The position numbers and the translations under genes are program-made. Source: an uncultured Megasphaera sp. (GTDB taxonomy: Bacteria; Bacillota; Negativicutes; Veillonellales; Megasphaeraceae). From it: DNA of 9,277 nucleotides. The notes below the pieces were generated by a model. It searched no databases and was not told the DNA's origin. It saw only the letters and a program-made list of their open reading frames with translations. Numbering within the stretch: the first letter of the stretch is position 1; each line of letters starts with the position of its first letter. The stretch covers positions 1-9,277 of the forward strand of contig URLP01000068.1 in the NCBI GenBank assembly GCA_900548635.1, written 5' to 3'. Shown one piece after another: positions 6,090-9,277 of the stretch.

Positions 6090-6674
6090 TTACGGTTTGA
6101 CGATGCGGTTGGCCGTGCGCATCATTTCGACAATGCGGAACATGTTGGTAATCGAACCGACGGCGACTTTTTCCGTCAGGCCATAGTAATTGAGGCAGGC
6201 ACCGCAGGCATAGATTTCAACACCCTGTTTTTCCAGGTTCTTCAAATCTTCCAGCGATTCCGAGCCTTCGACGACCAGATGGACGCCACCGTTGTAGCAA
6301 ATGATCCGCTTCGGCAGGACATCCTGTTCCGTCAGGGTGTAGACAAAGGTCTTCAAAAGATTCTTACCGAGCTTATCGTCACCGATACCCATGACGGGCG
6401 CGTTGATGACGACCGTATAGTCGTCGCCGGACGTCTGCGGGGCTGCCGCTTCTTCCGCAGCGGCCCCTTCCTTGACGAGGCGGACCGTGTAGTGCGTATC
6501 CGATTCTTTCGTCAAATCATAGGTGCAGCCCATTTCTTCCGAAAGATTCTTCAGATTCTGCGTCGCGATTTCATTGTCAACTGTAATTTCAATGGCATCA
6601 TGGTCCTTCAAAGCCTTGTGGGCTTCAATGACCGGAAGCGGGCAAGCCTTGCCCAATGCGTTGATTTTGAACAT
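6090..6674 (-). CDS. yedF: YedF, sulfurtransferase-like selenium metabolism protein
   Basis: This is a 194-residue cytoplasmic protein with two domains. A TusA-like domain (about 1-68) has the sulfur-carrier motif CPLP at C11, and a DsrE/F-like domain (about 85-194) has C157-G-A-C160 in YACGACLNYYGL. An Ala/Glu-rich linker (69-80) joins them. The TusA-DsrE fusion with CGxCLxxYGL is the YedF family, which occurs in genomes with selenium metabolism (SelD) and is presumed to carry or deliver reduced selenium or sulfur. The start is the ATG at 6674, with GGGGG (6682-6686) 7 nt upstream. Extending the frame to 6749 would run through the terminator of the secDF operon and adds no domain sequence. 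It is followed after 2 nt by an AEC-family permease, which it probably shares a transcript with. No clear promoter is visible in the 33 nt between the terminator and the start. Confidence 0.88.
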   Translation of the reverse strand: MFKINALGKACPLPVIEAHKALKDHDAIEITVDNEIATQNLKNLSEEMGCTYDLTKESDTHYTVRLVKEGAAAEEAAAPQTSGDDYTVVINAPVMGIGDDKLGKNLLKTFVYTLTEQDVLPKRIICYNGGVHLVVEGSESLEDLKNLEKQGVEIYACGACLNYYGLTEKVAVGSITNMFRIVEMMRTANRIVKP

Positions 6675-6707
6675 AGTAAAACCCCCGTTCTTAGTTTTTA
6701 GTTTGTA

Positions 6708-6738
6708 GAAAAGGGCTTGCCGCATGATGCGGCAGCCC
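6708..6738 (-). terminator. Rho-independent terminator of the 5-FCL-secD-secF operon
   Basis: On the minus strand GGGCTGCCGCA (6738 to 6728) pairs with TGCGGCAAGCCC (6724 to 6713), with a TCA loop and one bulged base. TTTT (plus-strand A run near 6709-6712) follows. The U tract is short (TTTTCTAC), so the terminator may leak into yedF, which starts 34 nt later. It begins 11 nt after the secF stop codon. Confidence 0.78.
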
Positions 6739-6748
6739 CTGTCTATCA

Positions 6749-7690
6749 TTATTCTTCTGTTGTTTCTTCTTCTGCCGTTTCTGCGGCTTCTACAGCGCGA
6801 GGGCCGCGTTTGTGGGACGTGTGGTTCTTCCAGACGACCCAGAGGGACGTGTCGACGCAGATGGACGAATAAGCCCCGCTGATGAAGCCGATGAGCATGA
6901 CCAGGGAGAAGTTCTTCGTCGAATCGCCGCCGAAGAAATGCAGGGCGCCGCAGGCGAAGAGTACCGTCGTCAGGGTATAGATACTGCGGTGGATACTCTG
7001 GGCGATACTGTCGTGCGCCAGTTTTTCATAGGAATCCGTACGACGGTGGGTACGCGTATTTTCACGGACGCGGTCGAAGATGACGACGGCTTCGTTCATG
7101 GAATAGCCGACGACGGTCAGGATGGCCGCCAGGAAGGAGGCGTCGATTTCCAGGTGGAAGAAGGAAAAGAAGCCAAGGACCATGATCAAGTCGTGCATGA
7201 TCGACACCAGGGCCGAGACAGCGATCTTATATTCGAAACGGAAGGAAATGTACGCAGCCAGGGCGATGAAGGCCACAGCCAGGCTGGTAATGGCATTTTT
7301 CGTGACTTCCGAGCCGATGACGGCGCCGACCGATTCGGTGCGCTTGATTTCTGCGCCGCCCAGGGACGTGCTCAATTTATCGGCAACAGCTTTGCTTTCA
7401 TCGCTCGAGAGGTTGCGCATGCGCAGCATGACGTCCGTCGACGAATCCTGGTCCGTGACGCCCGTCAGCTGGATGACCGTGTTGCCGAGGTCCATGTCCG
7501 CATTGTCGATGACCTGGCGGACTTCCGAGACGGTGACGGCCTGGTTGAACTGCATATCGAGGATCGTGCCGCCTGTGTAGTCGATGCCGAAGTTGAAGCC
7601 GTTGACGAAAATCGAAATCATGCTGGCAATGACGAGGACAGACGATAAGGTGAACCACCATACGCGATGTTTGACAATATCAAAACTCAT
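6749..7690 (-). CDS. secF: SecF, protein-export membrane subunit
   Basis: This 313-residue membrane subunit works with SecD to use the proton-motive force to pull translocated proteins to the outer side of the SecYEG channel. TM1 (about 10-29) is followed by the SecD/SecF motif GIDYTGG (35-41), a periplasmic P1-like domain with ESVGAVIG (119-126), and TM2-6 (about 133-290), with the TM4 signature VGYSMNEAVVIFDRVREN (194-211). That signature is usually VGYSINDTVV, so the D-T pair is E-A here. An acidic C-terminal tail (299-313, AVEAAETAEEETTEE) is polar. The ATG overlaps the secD stop by 4 nt (ATGA), with six G residues (7697-7702) 6 nt upstream. Translation is probably coupled to secD. Length is within the normal range. 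Confidence 0.97.
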   Translation of the reverse strand: MSFDIVKHRVWWFTLSSVLVIASMISIFVNGFNFGIDYTGGTILDMQFNQAVTVSEVRQVIDNADMDLGNTVIQLTGVTDQDSSTDVMLRMRNLSSDESKAVADKLSTSLGGAEIKRTESVGAVIGSEVTKNAITSLAVAFIALAAYISFRFEYKIAVSALVSIMHDLIMVLGFFSFFHLEIDASFLAAILTVVGYSMNEAVVIFDRVRENTRTHRRTDSYEKLAHDSIAQSIHRSIYTLTTVLFACGALHFFGGDSTKNFSLVMLIGFISGAYSSICVDTSLWVVWKNHTSHKRGPRAVEAAETAEEETTEE

Positions 7691-8940
7691 TTCTGTCCCC
7701 CCTTTTTCAGCATATGTTCAGGCGGTTTGCGGTTCAGGCCGTAGAACCAGGGATTGGTGATCAGGCCCGTGTTGATGAACCACGTCAAAAGCGAACGGCT
7801 GACGAGGATGGCCGTGAACATGCTGACGACGAGGCCCAGGGCCAGGTTGACGGCAAAGCCCTTGACCGTGCCGCTGCCCATGACGATGAGGACGATGGCG
7901 GCAATCATGACTGAGACGTTGGCGTCGAGGATGGTGTTGAAGGCGCGGCGGAAGCCGGCTTCCATAGACGTCCGCAGACTCTTGCCGATGAGGACTTCTT
8001 CCTTGAAGCGTTCAAAAATGAGGATGTTCGCATCGACGGCAAAGCCCATGGACAGGATGATGCCGGCAATGCCCGGCAGGGTCAGGGTCGCGTCGAGGTA
8101 CTTGAGGATGCCCAGCAGGATGAGGACGTAGACCAACAAGGCGATGTTGGCGACGACGCCGGACATGCGGTAAATGATGATCAGGAAGATCATAATCAGG
8201 ACGATGCCGATGGCAAAGGCCTTTTCACTCTTGATCTTCGAATCGAGGCCGAGGCTCGGCCCGATGGTGCGGACTTCCATGACTTTCAATTTAACAGGCA
8301 GGGCACCGGAACGCAGGAGGATGGCCAGGTTCTTGGCATCTTCCAGGGTCTTGCTGCCCGTAATGACGGCTTTGCCGCCCGTAATCGGTTCGTTGACGAC
8401 CGGGTTGGTCAAGAGTTCACCGTCAAGGTAGATACCGATCTTATGGCCCACGTTGGACGCCGTCAGGTCGGCGAATTTCTTCGCCCCTTCATCGGTGAAT
8501 TCAATGGCAACGACGTTCTTGTGGCCCTGGTCGATCTGTTCTTTCGCAGACCTCAGGTCGTTCCCGGTCATGCGCGTCGTCCCGCTTTCATCCTTGAACT
8601 CCATGACCGCTGTCTTGCCGATCGTTTCGATGGCTTTTTCCGGGTTCTTTTCCCCAGGCAGCTCGATGATGATGCGGCGGGCGCCTTCTTTCTGGACAAG
8701 CGGTTCGGTCAGGCCCATTTCATTGATACGGCGTTCGACGATGGTCACGGCACGGCTCAGGGAGTCTTCCGTAACCGGTGCGTCCGGCGTATCTTCAGCT
8801 TCCAGGACGATATGTGTACCGCCCTGCAGGTCGAGGCCCTGTTTGATGGAGTTGGCAAGCGGATAAATCAAGGTAACAAAGGCGGCCAGGATGATGATGA
8901 CTGCCCCGAAAAATTTAATCATGTTACGAGTCCGCAACAA
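7687..8940 (-). CDS. secD: SecD, protein-export membrane subunit
   Basis: This is a 417-residue partner of SecF, with six membrane segments and a large extracytoplasmic head. Visible marks are TM1 (about 8-30), GLDLQGG (35-41), ERRINEMGLTEP (69-80), IIELPG (91-96), LLRSGALPVKL (208-218), GPSLG (227-231) and the TM4 segment SMGFAVDANILIFERFKEE (297-315). The reading frame extends to two TTG codons (8940 and 8937). A six-G ribosome site (8945-8950) is 4 nt from the first and 7 nt from the second, and the first ATG (8922) is 22 nt away. A TTG start is therefore likely, and 8937 has the better spacing. The gap to the 5-FCL stop codon is 28 nt, so these genes share a transcript. Bacillus-type SecDF fusion is absent: secD and secF are separate. 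Confidence 0.97.
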   Translation of the reverse strand: MLRTRNMIKFFGAVIIILAAFVTLIYPLANSIKQGLDLQGGTHIVLEAEDTPDAPVTEDSLSRAVTIVERRINEMGLTEPLVQKEGARRIIIELPGEKNPEKAIETIGKTAVMEFKDESGTTRMTGNDLRSAKEQIDQGHKNVVAIEFTDEGAKKFADLTASNVGHKIGIYLDGELLTNPVVNEPITGGKAVITGSKTLEDAKNLAILLRSGALPVKLKVMEVRTIGPSLGLDSKIKSEKAFAIGIVLIMIFLIIIYRMSGVVANIALLVYVLILLGILKYLDATLTLPGIAGIILSMGFAVDANILIFERFKEEVLIGKSLRTSMEAGFRRAFNTILDANVSVMIAAIVLIVMGSGTVKGFAVNLALGLVVSMFTAILVSRSLLTWFINTGLITNPWFYGLNRKPPEHMLKKGGQK

Positions 8941-8968
8941 TACTCCCCCCTCTGGGTAATCTCTTAGT

Positions 8969-9277
8969 TTACTGCTGTATAATCAGATGCTGTTTATCCG
9001 TGACGATGTCCGTCATGGTGATATCGTGCGCTTCTGTCGGCACGTCGGGCACGAGCTGGACGTCCCAGGCAGCGGCGACGGCGGCGGCTTTTCCCTTCTT
9101 TGCCAGGAAGCGGTCGTAATAGGCCGCACCGTGGCCGAGGCGATGGCCTTGTCTGTCAAAGGCCAGGCCGGGCACGATGATCAGGTCCAGCTTGTCCGCG
9201 TCGATACGCGGGCTGCCCGGCGGCGCCGTGCGGATACCGTAAGCACCGCAGACGGCCTGGTCCAGGGCCTCGAGGCG
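8969..9277 (-). CDS. 5-formyltetrahydrofolate cyclo-ligase, C-terminal part (cut by window edge)
   Basis: The visible 102 codons are the C-terminal part of the enzyme, read from the window edge. They begin RLEALDQAVCGAYGIR, then ID-ADKLDLIIVPGLAFDRQGHR (about 25-46) and the nucleotide-binding loop LGHGAAYYDRFL (47-58), and end PTEAHDITMTDIVTDKQH. The enzyme uses ATP to convert 5-formyltetrahydrofolate to 5,10-methenyltetrahydrofolate. The usual loop is LGYGGGYYDRFL, so two of the three Gly positions are Ala here. The TAA stop is 28 nt ahead of the secD start. The N-terminus lies outside the window, and the operon promoter must be upstream of it. The gene is called ygfA or 5-FCL in other bacteria. 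Confidence 0.92.
   Translation of the reverse strand, partial: RLEALDQAVCGAYGIRTAPPGSPRIDADKLDLIIVPGLAFDRQGHRLGHGAAYYDRFLAKKGKAAAVAAAWDVQLVPDVPTEAHDITMTDIVTDKQHLIIQQ

Noticed and set aside
6812..7648. 278-codon open frame on the plus strand opposite secF
   Set aside because: It is the same kind of shadow: charged, domain-free and complementary to a clear SecF gene.
1..9277. CRISPR array, insertion sequence, phage or tRNA gene
   Set aside because: I see no spaced repeats, transposase, integrase, terminal inverted repeats or tRNA cloverleaf sequence in the window.

Overview
The window is a piece of a bacterial chromosome with AT-rich gaps, G-rich Shine-Dalgarno sites and moderately GC-rich genes. 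Eight of its nine gene calls lie on the minus strand, and one LysR-type regulator lies on the plus strand. The protein families point to an anaerobic Firmicute-type bacterium: a 3H-domain NiaR, a Bacillus-like niacin permease, a separate secD and secF, and the selenium-associated protein YedF. I lean towards the Negativicutes (Megasphaera-like), but that is an impression from sequence style and nothing here proves it.

Left edge (1-250): this stretch has no protein gene. It holds a strong minus-strand promoter (TTGACA, 16 bp, TATACT), an AT-rich upstream stretch and a boxA-like leader. That is the usual start of a ribosomal RNA operon, which would lie just outside the window. A bidirectional terminator separates it from the next gene. 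Positions 252-2739 carry a minus-strand cluster read in the order 5-TM membrane protein, niaR, niaP: an unrecognised membrane protein, the niacin-responsive repressor of NAD biosynthesis, and the niacin uptake permease. A palindrome next to a candidate promoter in front of niaP is a plausible NiaR operator.

Middle (2740-6674): a diaminopimelate decarboxylase-like gene (lysA) with its own terminator is divergent from a LysR-family regulator, and their promoters interlock in a 149-bp gap. The regulator probably starts at a TTG, and its 3' end overlaps the convergent AEC-family permease gene by 66 bp. That permease follows the yedF selenium-metabolism gene by 2 nt with no visible ribosome site, so the two look translationally coupled.

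Right side (6708-9277): an operon of 5-formyltetrahydrofolate cyclo-ligase (cut by the window edge), secD and secF ends in a hairpin terminator. SecD and SecF are the proton-motive-force-driven accessory subunits of the Sec translocon. The operon is compact, with a 28-nt gap and then a 4-nt ATGA overlap.

Most of the window is recognisable housekeeping and small-molecule metabolism. I found no clearly new multi-gene system. The best leads are the unknown membrane protein joined to niaR, the yedF-permease pair, and the run-of-G ribosome sites shared by several genes.
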